Below are positions 1-5,702 of a stretch of DNA of 5,702 nucleotides, piece after piece; positions within the stretch are counted from its first letter, which is position 1; each line of letters starts with the position of its first letter. Under the pieces are notes generated by a model, which was not told the origin of the DNA, did no database searches, and saw nothing but the letters and a program-made list of their open reading frames with translations. Source of the DNA: Spirochaetaceae bacterium UBA6089. GTDB lineage: Bacteria; Spirochaetota; Spirochaetia; Treponematales; Rectinemataceae. The position numbers and the translations under genes were made by a program. Location of the stretch: contig DIXD01000065.1 of NCBI GenBank assembly GCA_002435985.1, positions 48,438-54,139 on the forward strand, in the 5' to 3' direction.

Positions 1-164
1 TCGATATCGAAATAATGTGGTTCGTCCACCCACTGATCATCCTGCTTCTTCGAGCGGTTCACCGCAATCGAAAAGCGGCAAATCGGTAGCCCGGATGGGG
101 TATATTTCAATTCACTGTCGCGAGTGAGACGTCCAACCAACACTACAACATTGATATCGCTCAC
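1..164 (-). CDS. ssb: Single-stranded DNA-binding protein, N-terminal part (cut by window edge)
   Basis: This is the first 54 codons of SSB, which coats single-stranded DNA during replication, repair and recombination as an OB-fold oligomer. The visible protein starts (M)SDINVVVLVGRLTRDSEL and continues with YTPSGLPICRFSIAVNRS, then VDEPHYFDI. The N-x-V-x-L-x-GRLTRD strand, the P/G turn and the F-x-[IL]-A-x-N-R strand are typical of bacterial SSB. The rest, including the acidic C-terminal tip, lies outside the window. The start is GTG at 162-164, preceded by a strong Shine-Dalgarno sequence AAAGGAG at 171-177 with a 6 nt spacer. There is no competing start nearby. The gene lies 33 bp after the rpsF stop with no terminator between, so it is almost certainly cotranscribed with rpsF, the usual arrangement. 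Family assignment is confident; only the length is unknown. Confidence 0.93.
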   Translation of the reverse strand, partial: MSDINVVVLVGRLTRDSELKYTPSGLPICRFSIAVNRSKKQDDQWVDEPHYFDI

Positions 165-170
165 GGTATG

Positions 171-177
171 CTCCTTT
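171..177 (-). promoter_or_regulatory. Ribosome binding site of ssb (fixes the GTG start)
   Basis: AAAGGAG is read on the minus strand, 6 nt before the GTG at 164-162. It is the strongest Shine-Dalgarno match in the window and supports the non-ATG start of ssb. It lies wholly in the 33 bp gap after rpsF, so ssb can be initiated independently within the operon. Confidence 0.8.
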
Positions 178-197
178 ACCTATTGCCCGAGACAACC

Positions 198-479
198 CTA
201 TTTTTCGATTTTAACGACAAGGTGCTGTAAAATCGAGGGGCTGAGCTTAATCGCGCGTTCAAGTCCGACAATCGATGCGGGCTCGAGGCTCATACGGTAG
301 AGCATATAATGAGCGCGCGTTTTTTTCTTGATGGGATATGCGAGTGGTTTATCCCCCATATCTTCTTCTTTTACATCGATCGCCTTGTACTGCGCAAGCA
401 GATCGGCGATTGCCTGTTTGCCGGCCTTGAACTGATCTTCCTCTGAGTTCAAGACAGCGACAAGTTCATACTGTCTCAT
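198..479 (-). CDS. rpsF: 30S ribosomal protein S6
   Basis: This encodes a 93-residue S6, a platform protein of the 30S subunit that binds 16S rRNA together with S18. The start MRQYELVAVLNSEEDQ matches the first beta strand of S6 (M-x-x-YE-x-x-x-[IV]-[LV]). Residues 41-52 (MGDKPLAYPIKK, the usual G-x-[RK]-x-LAYPI-x-K) and the following HYMLYRMSLEP strand are family hallmarks. The protein ends at VVKIEK and lacks the acidic C-terminal tail of enterobacterial S6, so it is a short form, which is normal in many phyla. The start is ATG at 479-477, with GGAGG at 489-485 and a 5 nt spacer. The stop is TAG at 200-198. It is the first gene of the operon with ssb; rpsR and rplI would be expected further downstream, outside the window. 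Its leader contains two hairpins that may mediate autoregulation. Confidence 0.96.
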   Translation of the reverse strand: MRQYELVAVLNSEEDQFKAGKQAIADLLAQYKAIDVKEEDMGDKPLAYPIKKKTRAHYMLYRMSLEPASIVGLERAIKLSPSILQHLVVKIEK

Positions 480-498
480 TCATTCCTCCCCATGGACT

Positions 499-542
499 AT
501 ACACCCGTACGGGTGCGTATGATCCGACGATAACTGTCGGAT
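499..542 (-). promoter_or_regulatory. Structured 5' leader of the rpsF operon, two hairpins (candidate S6:S18 autoregulatory element)
   Basis: Between the proposed rpsF promoter and its Shine-Dalgarno sequence, the minus-strand transcript can form two hairpins. Hairpin A (542 to 522) has a perfect 7 bp stem, AUCCGAC with GUCGGAU, around a 7 nt loop. Hairpin B (520 to 499) has CACCC paired with GGGUG around the loop GUAC, extended by AUA/UAU with a two-base CG bulge; at DNA level its core is the 14 bp perfect palindrome 502-515. The pairing is seen directly. Known biology: rpsF leaders in many bacteria carry an RNA element, with a conserved CCG, bound by the S6:S18 complex. CCG occurs in both hairpins here, but I could not show the unpaired CCG of the known motif, so the identity is inference. 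Confidence 0.5.
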
Positions 543-557
543 AAAGAGGGCCTTGTC

Positions 558-586
558 TATATATCACAAAAGGTTGTAAAGAGCAA
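558..586 (-). promoter_or_regulatory. Promoter of rpsF-ssb (sigma70-like, extended -10)
   Basis: Read on the minus strand, the -10 is TATATA at 563-558, preceded by TG at 566-565 with one base between, which makes an extended -10. The -35 is TTGCTC at 586-581 (3 of 6 to consensus) at 17 bp spacing. Transcription would begin near 551-553, giving a leader of about 72 nt. A better -35 match, TTTACA at 580-575, is only 11 bp from the -10 and so cannot be its partner. Confidence 0.55.
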
Positions 587-616
587 GCGTACCGCGAGGA
601 TCGCTTCATGATTTTT

Positions 617-629
617 CGGGCACTGCCCG
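617..629. repeat. Inverted repeat between the divergent rpsF and hisS promoters
   Basis: CGGGC-ACT-GCCCG is a perfect 5 bp dyad with a 3 bp centre. It sits just upstream of the hisS -35 and about 30 bp upstream of the rpsF -35. The flanking run of T lies before it on the plus strand, which is the wrong side for a terminator of either strand that could matter here. It could be an operator or chance; nothing in the sequence decides. Confidence 0.35.
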
Positions 630-630
630 C

Positions 631-659
631 TTGCATGGACTGCGAATTATTTTCATAAT
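631..659 (+). promoter_or_regulatory. Promoter of hisS-trmB (sigma70-like)
   Basis: The -35 is TTGCAT (631-636), the spacer is exactly 17 bp, and the -10 is CATAAT (654-659, 5 of 6 to TATAAT). The expected start of transcription is about 666, leaving a leader of about 25 nt that contains only the ribosome binding site. The location rules out any hisS start upstream of 666, including the open in-frame TTG at 631. Confidence 0.65.
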
Positions 660-678
660 AGCTGAGCATTTGACTGTT

Positions 679-682
679 GGAG
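679..682 (+). promoter_or_regulatory. Ribosome binding site of hisS
   Basis: GGAG lies 8 nt before the ATG at 691. The reading frame is open back to 631, but only this ATG has a Shine-Dalgarno sequence and lies downstream of the promoter, so it decides the start. Confidence 0.7.
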
Positions 683-690
683 TAAAATTC

Positions 691-2007
691 ATGCCCAGTA
701 TTCAGCCAAGAGTATTAAAAGGATTTCGTGACTTTTTGCCGGATGTCGAGATGGCCCGCGCGACGCTCATACGAAAGCTTGAGCAAGTATTTTCCTTGTT
801 TGGGTTCGTGCCCATCGACACACCGGTCCTCGAATATGCCGACATCCTGCTCGGCAAAGGCGGCGGAGAGACCGACAAGCAAGTCTACCGTTTCCGAGAC
901 CACGGCAATCGGGATGTGGCAATGCGCTACGACCTAACGGTGCCCTTCGCACGCTTTATGGCGGAACACGCCGAAGAGCTCTACCTGCCTTTCAGAAGGT
1001 ACCACATTGCAAAAGTATGGCGCGGAGAAAACACCCAGCGCGGCCGATACAGAGAATTCATGCAGTGCGATTTCGACATTGTCGGGACGGACACTGCATC
1101 GGCAGACGCAGATATCCTCCTCACGGCCGCCCGCGCCATGGAGGCTCTCGACGTCGGAGACTTTTTTCTCCGCATCAATCACCGCGCGCTCTTCAACCGA
1201 TTTTTAGTCCATATAGGCGCACAGGACAAAGCACTCGAAATACTCAGGACCGTGGACAAGCTCGAAAAGATAGGGTTGCAAGCCACAGAGCAAAAGCTCT
1301 CGAGTCTCGTGGACCCTCAGCGTGCGAACGATATTCTCTCATTCATCCAAACAGAAGAAAGCTTCGAAAAAACGCTCGACAAAATGTTTAGACTCTGCGA
1401 TCACAACGATGATGAGGCTCAGGCCGCTCGGTCCCGCTTGCTCGATATCATGGAGTGCGTCACTGCGACCAGCGACGAGCGACACATTGTGCTCGATCCG
1501 AGCATTATGCGCGGACTCGACTACTATACGGGCATGGTCGTGGAGACCTCGCTCGCTGCCCTGCCCGAGATAGGTTCGGTGTGTTCTGGCGGTAGATATG
1601 ATGACCTCGCAAGTCTTTATACTGAAAAAAAATTGCCTGGAGTAGGCGCGTCAATCGGTCTCGATCGGCTGATGGCCGCCCTCGAGGCGCTGGGAATCCA
1701 GACGGGCCCCACCACCTCGACACAGATTCTTCTCATCAATCAGCCGGAGAGCTCGACCGCCAGGCTGCACGCACTTGCGGCATCGCTGAGAGACGCGGGC
1801 TTTGCCTGCGAAGTCTTTCCTGAACCGAAGAAGGTCCTCATCCAGTATACCTATGCCGAGCGAAAACACATCCCCCTTGCGATCTTTGCAAATTTCTCCT
1901 TGGGGTCCTTTACGATGAGGATTCTTTCCCAGCGTGAAAACGTCGAAATTTCCGATTTCTCTCGTCTCTGTGAAATAGCAAGGGAAGTGCTGCATGCCTC
2001 GCGCTGA
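691..2007 (+). CDS. hisS: Histidyl-tRNA synthetase (class II)
   Basis: This 438-residue cytoplasmic enzyme charges tRNA-His with histidine using ATP; the length is normal for the family. Visible landmarks in order: KGFRDFLP (residues 10-17, N-terminal catalytic core); RYDLTVPFAR (79-88); class II motif 2 starting FRRYHIAKVWRGE (101-113), followed by QRGRYREFMQCDFDIVG (116-132); the histidine-specific loop RGLDYYTG (274-281); the second histidine signature SGGRYDDL (299-306); class II motif 3 GVGASIGLDRL (317-327). An anticodon-binding domain follows from about 343 to the end. All key residues appear intact. The start at 691 is chosen over the open frame from 631 because of the ribosome binding site at 679-682, the promoter at 631-659 and agreement with the family N-terminus. 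The stop overlaps the trmB start by 14 bp, so the two genes form an operon. Divergent from rpsF. Confidence 0.97.
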   Translation: MPSIQPRVLKGFRDFLPDVEMARATLIRKLEQVFSLFGFVPIDTPVLEYADILLGKGGGETDKQVYRFRDHGNRDVAMRYDLTVPFARFMAEHAEELYLPFRRYHIAKVWRGENTQRGRYREFMQCDFDIVGTDTASADADILLTAARAMEALDVGDFFLRINHRALFNRFLVHIGAQDKALEILRTVDKLEKIGLQATEQKLSSLVDPQRANDILSFIQTEESFEKTLDKMFRLCDHNDDEAQAARSRLLDIMECVTATSDERHIVLDPSIMRGLDYYTGMVVETSLAALPEIGSVCSGGRYDDLASLYTEKKLPGVGASIGLDRLMAALEALGIQTGPTTSTQILLINQPESSTARLHALAASLRDAGFACEVFPEPKKVLIQYTYAERKHIPLAIFANFSLGSFTMRILSQRENVEISDFSRLCEIAREVLHASR

Positions 2008-2764
2008 GTCATCGATTTATTCGCAAGAGGTTGTGGGCTCACCCGCCAAGACGCAAGGGACCAAAGCCGAAGCAAGACAAAGAGAGGGCGACGGCATCCT
2101 CGACGGCAGCATCCGCACCTTTGTCCTGCGATCGGGCAGGATCACCGAGGCCCAGCGCCGTGCAATCGAACGATTCGGACCGAAGTACCTTGTCCCCTTT
2201 ACTGGAGCTCCTCTCGATCTGAATGCGCTATTTCTCGAGAAAAAGCACATTGTGGTGGAAATTGGCTTCGGCATGGGTCAAGCGACGTGGAAGATTGCTC
2301 AGACGAGAGCACAATTCAACTATCTCGGAATAGAAGTACATACCCCCGGCGTCGGAAGACTCATCTCCGACCTCGAAAGCCATGGGCTTGAAAATGTGCG
2401 CATCATTCAGCACGATGCCGTCGAAGTCCTTAAAACGATGTTGCCTGCTGAAAGCATTGCCGGCATTCATATTTTTTATCCCGATCCCTGGCCCAAAAAG
2501 AGACACCATAAGCGCAGGCTTATGCAGGAGGCCATCGTCGCGCTCATGGCGGCAAAACTCGAGGTGGGCGGATATCTCTATTTCGTGACCGATATCGAGG
2601 AATATGCCTCTTATGCCAAGGCCTCGCTCGATTCCTGCGGCGCGCTCAAAAATCAGTATGAAGACTATGCGCCACACCAGGCATGGCGGCCCGAGACGAA
2701 GTTCGAACACTTCGCAAAAGGTTCGGGCCGCGGCATCTTCGAGCTTCTGTACATCAAAAGATAA
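1994..2764 (+). CDS. trmB: tRNA (guanine-N7-)-methyltransferase
   Basis: This SAM-dependent enzyme makes m7G, usually at position 46 in the tRNA variable loop. The 256-residue product has the Rossmann SAM motif EIGFGMG (89-95), the acidic end of strand 2 in GIEVH (112-116), D141 after strand 3, the TrmB signature FYPDPWPKKRHHKRR (161-175), the strand FVTD (197-200) and the C-terminal TKFE (235-238) followed by GRGIFELLYIKR. Recognisable family sequence starts near RTFVLRSGRI (41-50). The first 40 residues are an extra hydrophilic segment with no motif I recognise. The start at 1994 is the only ATG before the core and has AGGGAAG at 1981-1987; GTG at 2033 is a weaker alternative. It overlaps the end of hisS by 14 bp in another frame, which suggests translational coupling. 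Convergent with the helicase gene, with 32 bp between the stops. Confidence 0.95.
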   Translation: MPRAESSIYSQEVVGSPAKTQGTKAEARQREGDGILDGSIRTFVLRSGRITEAQRRAIERFGPKYLVPFTGAPLDLNALFLEKKHIVVEIGFGMGQATWKIAQTRAQFNYLGIEVHTPGVGRLISDLESHGLENVRIIQHDAVEVLKTMLPAESIAGIHIFYPDPWPKKRHHKRRLMQEAIVALMAAKLEVGGYLYFVTDIEEYASYAKASLDSCGALKNQYEDYAPHQAWRPETKFEHFAKGSGRGIFELLYIKR

Positions 2765-2772
2765 AGCGTGCA

Positions 2773-2795
2773 GGAACAGCGCGAAGCGTTCTTCC
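2773..2795. terminator. Hairpin between convergent trmB and helicase genes (possible bidirectional terminator)
   Basis: GGAACAGCGC (2773-2782), loop GAA, then GCGTTCTTCC (2786-2795) pairs over ten positions with one C/C mismatch and one G-T wobble. It fills most of the 32 bp between the two stop codons, the expected place for a shared terminator. No run of U follows directly on the plus strand. On the minus strand a T-rich stretch (TTTATCTTTT) begins about 8 nt after the stem. It is therefore at best a weak intrinsic terminator. Confidence 0.4.
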
Positions 2796-2796
2796 G

Positions 2797-5490
2797 CTAT
2801 AGCGTGTTGAAAAAATCGCTCAGTCTCCGGTAGAGGACGCTGATTTTCTCTTTCAGAGGCTGAGAAAGACCGAGCTTCTCCGCATAATCGACGAGGAGCT
2901 CAGCACTTGCAAGGCTCTGATTGAGCGCCTCGGAAAAGGAAGGCGTCGGCTGATACCAGAAATTGCCTACACCGTCGGAATAGAGTCCGATAAAGCCTAG
3001 CTTTTTCGCTTTGCCGAATTTGGCGACATGCAGAATTGCCCCGAGAGAATTGGCGAGAGAGGCGATCGTCTGTTCGGCTGCCTTCATCTCGCTCGTCTTG
3101 AGTGAAAAATTCGTGTGCAGCGGCCAATTGGTTGTCAGATCGTGTCCAATGTCGATCCATTTCAGTGCCTTTATGACGGTGGAGAGCTTCTCACCATTGA
3201 AAAGCTGACCTTCACCCCATTCGACACGCGCTCTGAGCGATTTGCCGAGTTCTTCATCGACTGCACCGATGAGCGGCGCAATCCTGGAAAGGCGCTCCCA
3301 GTCGAGGACCACTGTCCTTTTCGATCCTTTGCCCTCGACAGGAAACACCTCGCCGCCCAGCGAGACTGTGTTCGGCCTATTCCCGGCATAGACCCTTTGT
3401 CGCTCCTGTTCGGGTTTGCGCGTCCGAGAGACTGCCCGCGGTAAGGATTGCCCCCGCATAGGCCTTTCAACGACAAGACCGCCTTCCTTTTCTTTGGGTG
3501 ATCGAAGATGTTTGGGCGCTGAAGTTCGCTCTTGTCGGAGCGCAATGAGTTGTTCCGCCAATTCGGGAGAAATTCTGTACAGCTGCGCTTTCGAGAGAGG
3601 AGAGACAGACATCGCATACATGCGCGTCGTTCGCACAATCTCGCCGGCCACGATAAAGTCTGCTTCCTGGCGAAACATGACAGAGCCCGGATGTATCTGA
3701 ATTTTCTCCGCAGTGAGCGAACTGAACAGCCCTCTTCCCTGTCTGGCACAGACGAACTGGATGAGTCCACGGCTCACTGCGCAGAGATAGTCCGAGATCG
3801 ATCCGCCCGAACCAATCGGAACACCAAGGTCCGAGACTATGAGCTCGAGCTGTTTTTTTATTCTCACTATTTCGTGCAGTGTCCGCTCGTCGAGATAATT
3901 GCGTTCGCAGAACTTGACAGGATCCGCAGCCGAGGTAAAGGCATCATAGAGCCGCAGGTACGAGGCAAAATCGCCCATAGGGTCTCTAAACCTGTGGTGG
4001 GCTGCACGCGCTTCGGTCTCTTCTCCGGGCGGCAGAACATAGGGACTCGTCGTAGAGAGAAAGGCTGCCGCGATCAGAGTCTCGCTGATCACATCCGGAT
4101 ACCTAAGAATCGACTCCACGATCATGCGCGAAAGTTTTGGCAAAAGCGGGAAGGCGCACATCATCTGACCGATACGCGTGAGGGTTCGGTCGGGGTTCAA
4201 GGCCTCGAGCAGATTGAGCACCTCGATTGCTCCTCGGATTGCGCTCTTGGGCGGCTTCGTTATGAAATCGAAGTGCTCGAAGTCCGTGATGCCGAGTTCC
4301 GCCATGCGCAACAGTACTTCGGAGAGATCGGTGCGGTGTATCTCTTCGGTAGGATAGAGCGGCCTCGAATCGAAATCCTTGATGGAATACAACCTGTAAC
4401 AGATGCCGGGACGAGTGCGCCCCGCCCTTCCCTTCCGCTGGTTGCAAGAAGCTTTCGAGATGGGAGTTTCTATAAGGCTTGCGGTAAAAGTCCGCGGATT
4501 GTAGTAATTGATCTTTGCAAGCCCCGAATCGATGACCACGGTGATACCATCGATGGTGACGCTCGTCTCTGCGATATTGGTTGCAATGACGACCTTGATC
4601 TTCCCTTCGGGTGCAGGCTCGAAGACCTTCTCCTGCTCATCTTTTCCAAGGCGGGCATAGAGAGGAATGCAGTGAAACCTTCTGGCCCAGCGACTCGCCA
4701 TGAGGATCCGAAGGCACTCTTTGATCGTCTTTTCGCCAGGCAGAAATATGAGGATATCCCCCGGTTCCGCGCCGGCATCCCCATCCAAGACTCTGCCGAC
4801 AATCGATAGAATTTTCTCGTATAGCGCCTCATCTGAAGAGCGGTAATAGCCCCCTTCGACGACTCTCGCCCGAGGCTCCAGATCGGATGATGAGACTTCC
4901 GGGACTGTCTTAATGGTATCGTACACCACGCGTACGGGGTACATCGGGGCATCGATGCGCACGACAGGACACTCGCCGAAATACTCCGAGAAAACCTCCG
5001 CATTGATGGTGGCGGACGACACAATGATGCGGAACTCGCTCCGTGCCTCAAGCACCTGCTTCAAAAGGCCGAGGATAAAATCTATGTTCAAGCTGCGCTC
5101 ATGCGCCTCATCCACCATGATCACACTGTAATGCGTAAGATACGGATCGAGCTTCATTTCTTGAAGGAGAATGCCATCGGTCATTATTTTTATGGCGGTA
5201 TTGGGCTCGGTCGCATCTTCGAAGCGCATCTTGTATCCGACAATGCCCGGAATAGTCGTATTCAGCTGGCGCGCAATGAAGTCGCTCACCGACAAAGTCG
5301 CGATTCGTCTGGGCTGGGTAATGCCGATTATCCCTTTCGAGGCGTACCCCGCCTCATAGAGAATGATAGGCAACTGTGTCGTTTTGCCGGATCCTGTGGG
5401 ACTCTCCACGACAATGACTTGATTTGTGGCGAGAGCTTCGAGAATTTTGGCTTTCTGTTGATAGATTGGCAAATCGTGAGGATGTATCAT
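2797..5490 (-). CDS. hrpA: DEAH-box ATP-dependent RNA helicase, HrpA/DHX-like, with unrecognised C-terminal region
   Basis: The 897-residue product is a superfamily 2 helicase that should use ATP to unwind or remodel RNA. Motif I is SPTGSGKTTQ (30-39), Ia TQPRR (58-62), II DEAH (127-130), III SAT (159-161), IV IFLPG (248-252), V ATNIAETSVTI (303-313) and VI QRKGRAGR (351-358); all are intact. Winged-helix and ratchet (HA2) regions follow at about 370-520. The OB-fold region at about 565-645 has RGLIQFV and IHPGS. GSGKTTQ favours HrpA over HrpB. The protein is much shorter than the roughly 1300-residue enterobacterial HrpA and shows no sign of its long C-terminus. Instead, an Arg/Lys/Pro-rich linker (about 655-705) leads to about 190 residues I do not recognise. 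The start is ATG 5490-5488, shortly before the helicase core. The frame is open to a TTG at 5577, but that start would overlap xseA and adds residues unlike the family. No good Shine-Dalgarno sequence is visible (GGA only 3 nt from the ATG). The exact cellular target is unknown; the symbol is by class resemblance. Confidence 0.9.
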   Translation of the reverse strand: MIHPHDLPIYQQKAKILEALATNQVIVVESPTGSGKTTQLPIILYEAGYASKGIIGITQPRRIATLSVSDFIARQLNTTIPGIVGYKMRFEDATEPNTAIKIMTDGILLQEMKLDPYLTHYSVIMVDEAHERSLNIDFILGLLKQVLEARSEFRIIVSSATINAEVFSEYFGECPVVRIDAPMYPVRVVYDTIKTVPEVSSSDLEPRARVVEGGYYRSSDEALYEKILSIVGRVLDGDAGAEPGDILIFLPGEKTIKECLRILMASRWARRFHCIPLYARLGKDEQEKVFEPAPEGKIKVVIATNIAETSVTIDGITVVIDSGLAKINYYNPRTFTASLIETPISKASCNQRKGRAGRTRPGICYRLYSIKDFDSRPLYPTEEIHRTDLSEVLLRMAELGITDFEHFDFITKPPKSAIRGAIEVLNLLEALNPDRTLTRIGQMMCAFPLLPKLSRMIVESILRYPDVISETLIAAAFLSTTSPYVLPPGEETEARAAHHRFRDPMGDFASYLRLYDAFTSAADPVKFCERNYLDERTLHEIVRIKKQLELIVSDLGVPIGSGGSISDYLCAVSRGLIQFVCARQGRGLFSSLTAEKIQIHPGSVMFRQEADFIVAGEIVRTTRMYAMSVSPLSKAQLYRISPELAEQLIALRQERTSAPKHLRSPKEKEGGLVVERPMRGQSLPRAVSRTRKPEQERQRVYAGNRPNTVSLGGEVFPVEGKGSKRTVVLDWERLSRIAPLIGAVDEELGKSLRARVEWGEGQLFNGEKLSTVIKALKWIDIGHDLTTNWPLHTNFSLKTSEMKAAEQTIASLANSLGAILHVAKFGKAKKLGFIGLYSDGVGNFWYQPTPSFSEALNQSLASAELLVDYAEKLGLSQPLKEKISVLYRRLSDFFNTL

Positions 5491-5536
5491 ATGTCCAAGT
5501 GTAGCGTCAGAGACGAATTTTCGCCAGTATCCGACA

Positions 5537-5565
5537 TTCAAGTGTGTGAGACTTTCTGTTAGAAT
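5537..5565 (+). promoter_or_regulatory. Candidate xseA promoter (extended -10, possibly leaderless transcript)
   Basis: The -10 is TAGAAT at 5560-5565 (5 of 6), with TG at 5557-5558 one base before it, forming an extended -10. A weak -35, TTCAAG (5537-5542), stands 17 bp away. Only six bases separate the -10 from the xseA ATG at 5572, so transcription would start at or next to the start codon. Confidence 0.45.
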
Positions 5566-5571
5566 ATCGCC

Positions 5572-5702
5572 ATGCAATTCGAAAACATCTCACCGTTCAC
5601 GGTTTCCCAGATCACCTCTCTCATACGAGATGATCTCGAAGAGAAATATCCTGACATCATCGTCGAAGGCGAAATCTCCAACTGCAAGACGGCGGCATCT
5701 GG
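5572..5702 (+). CDS. xseA: Exodeoxyribonuclease VII large subunit, N-terminal part (cut by window edge)
   Basis: Only the first 43 complete codons are present. Residues 9-19 (FTVSQITSLIR) and VEGEISN (31-37) match the N-terminal OB-fold domain of XseA, where [LF]-[TS]-V-[ST]-x-[LI] and W/I-V-x-GEISN are characteristic. XseA binds single-stranded DNA through this domain and, with many copies of the small subunit XseB, degrades it from both ends in the cytoplasm. The start is well determined: an in-frame TAG at 5560-5562 leaves ATG 5572 as the only usual start codon. There is no Shine-Dalgarno sequence before it, which is odd compared with rpsF, ssb, hisS and trmB. Divergent from the helicase gene across 81 bp. 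The catalytic domain lies outside the window. Confidence 0.88.
   Translation, partial: MQFENISPFTVSQITSLIRDDLEEKYPDIIVEGEISNCKTAAS

Noticed and set aside
466..669. A 67-codon minus-strand frame across the rpsF-hisS gap
   Set aside because: It covers both promoters and the rpsF leader hairpins, and its product has no recognisable feature.
631..690. Upstream extension of hisS to a TTG at 631 (20 extra residues)
   Set aside because: The segment contains the -35 and -10 of the hisS promoter and the ribosome binding site. Family members start near the ATG at 691.
1017..1391. A 124-codon plus-strand frame inside hisS
   Set aside because: It overlaps the HisRS catalytic domain in another frame, and its His/Arg-rich product is typical of a shadow frame.
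2228..2710. A 160-codon minus-strand open frame opposite trmB
   Set aside because: It is antisense to the conserved TrmB core, including the SAM motif, and shows no family resemblance.
2796..2803. Palindrome GCTATAGC at the helicase stop codon
   Set aside because: An 8 bp palindrome is expected by chance, and it adds nothing to the neighbouring hairpin.
3532..4809. A 425-codon open frame on the plus strand inside the helicase gene
   Set aside because: It lies wholly antisense to intact helicase motifs, its product is Arg/Asp-rich without any recognisable domain, and it has no convincing promoter or ribosome binding site. It is a by-product of the helicase codon use.
5491..5577. Upstream extension of the helicase to a TTG at 5577 (29 extra residues)
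   Set aside because: It would overlap the xseA start, has no ribosome binding site and adds no helicase-like sequence before the core.

Overview
The window carries a compact bacterial housekeeping segment of six protein genes, with no mobile elements, CRISPR array, tRNA or rRNA that I can see. The best guess for the source is a spirochaete, probably Treponema-like. The reasons are the short 93-residue ribosomal protein S6, the HisRS start with its KGFRDFLP motif, the style of the SSB N-terminus, and a DEAH helicase that lacks the long HrpA C-terminus. This placement rests on remembered family resemblance and was not searched; confidence is modest.

Layout. On the minus strand, reading leftwards from about 590, an extended -10 promoter drives a leader of about 72 nt with two hairpins, then rpsF (198-479) and, 33 bp later, ssb (1-164, cut by the window edge). 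This is the start of the widespread rpsF-ssb-rpsR-rplI type operon. Divergent from it, a good promoter at 631-659 drives hisS (691-2007) and trmB (1994-2764), which overlap by 14 bp and are probably translationally coupled. trmB converges on a large minus-strand gene (2797-5490) for a DEAH-box RNA helicase of the HrpA/DHX class. A short imperfect hairpin lies in the 32 bp between the two stop codons. The helicase gene is divergent from xseA (5572 to the right edge), the large subunit of exonuclease VII, across an 81 bp gap.

Functional theme. Four of the six genes concern translation or RNA: S6 in the 30S subunit, histidyl-tRNA synthetase, tRNA m7G46 methyltransferase and a probable RNA helicase. 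Two concern single-stranded DNA (SSB and exonuclease VII). I see no evidence of a dedicated new system such as defence or biosynthesis. The points most worth a second look are the unrecognised C-terminal region of about 190 residues in the helicase (behind a basic linker), the possible leaderless start of xseA, the structured leader of rpsF, and the N-terminal extension of TrmB.
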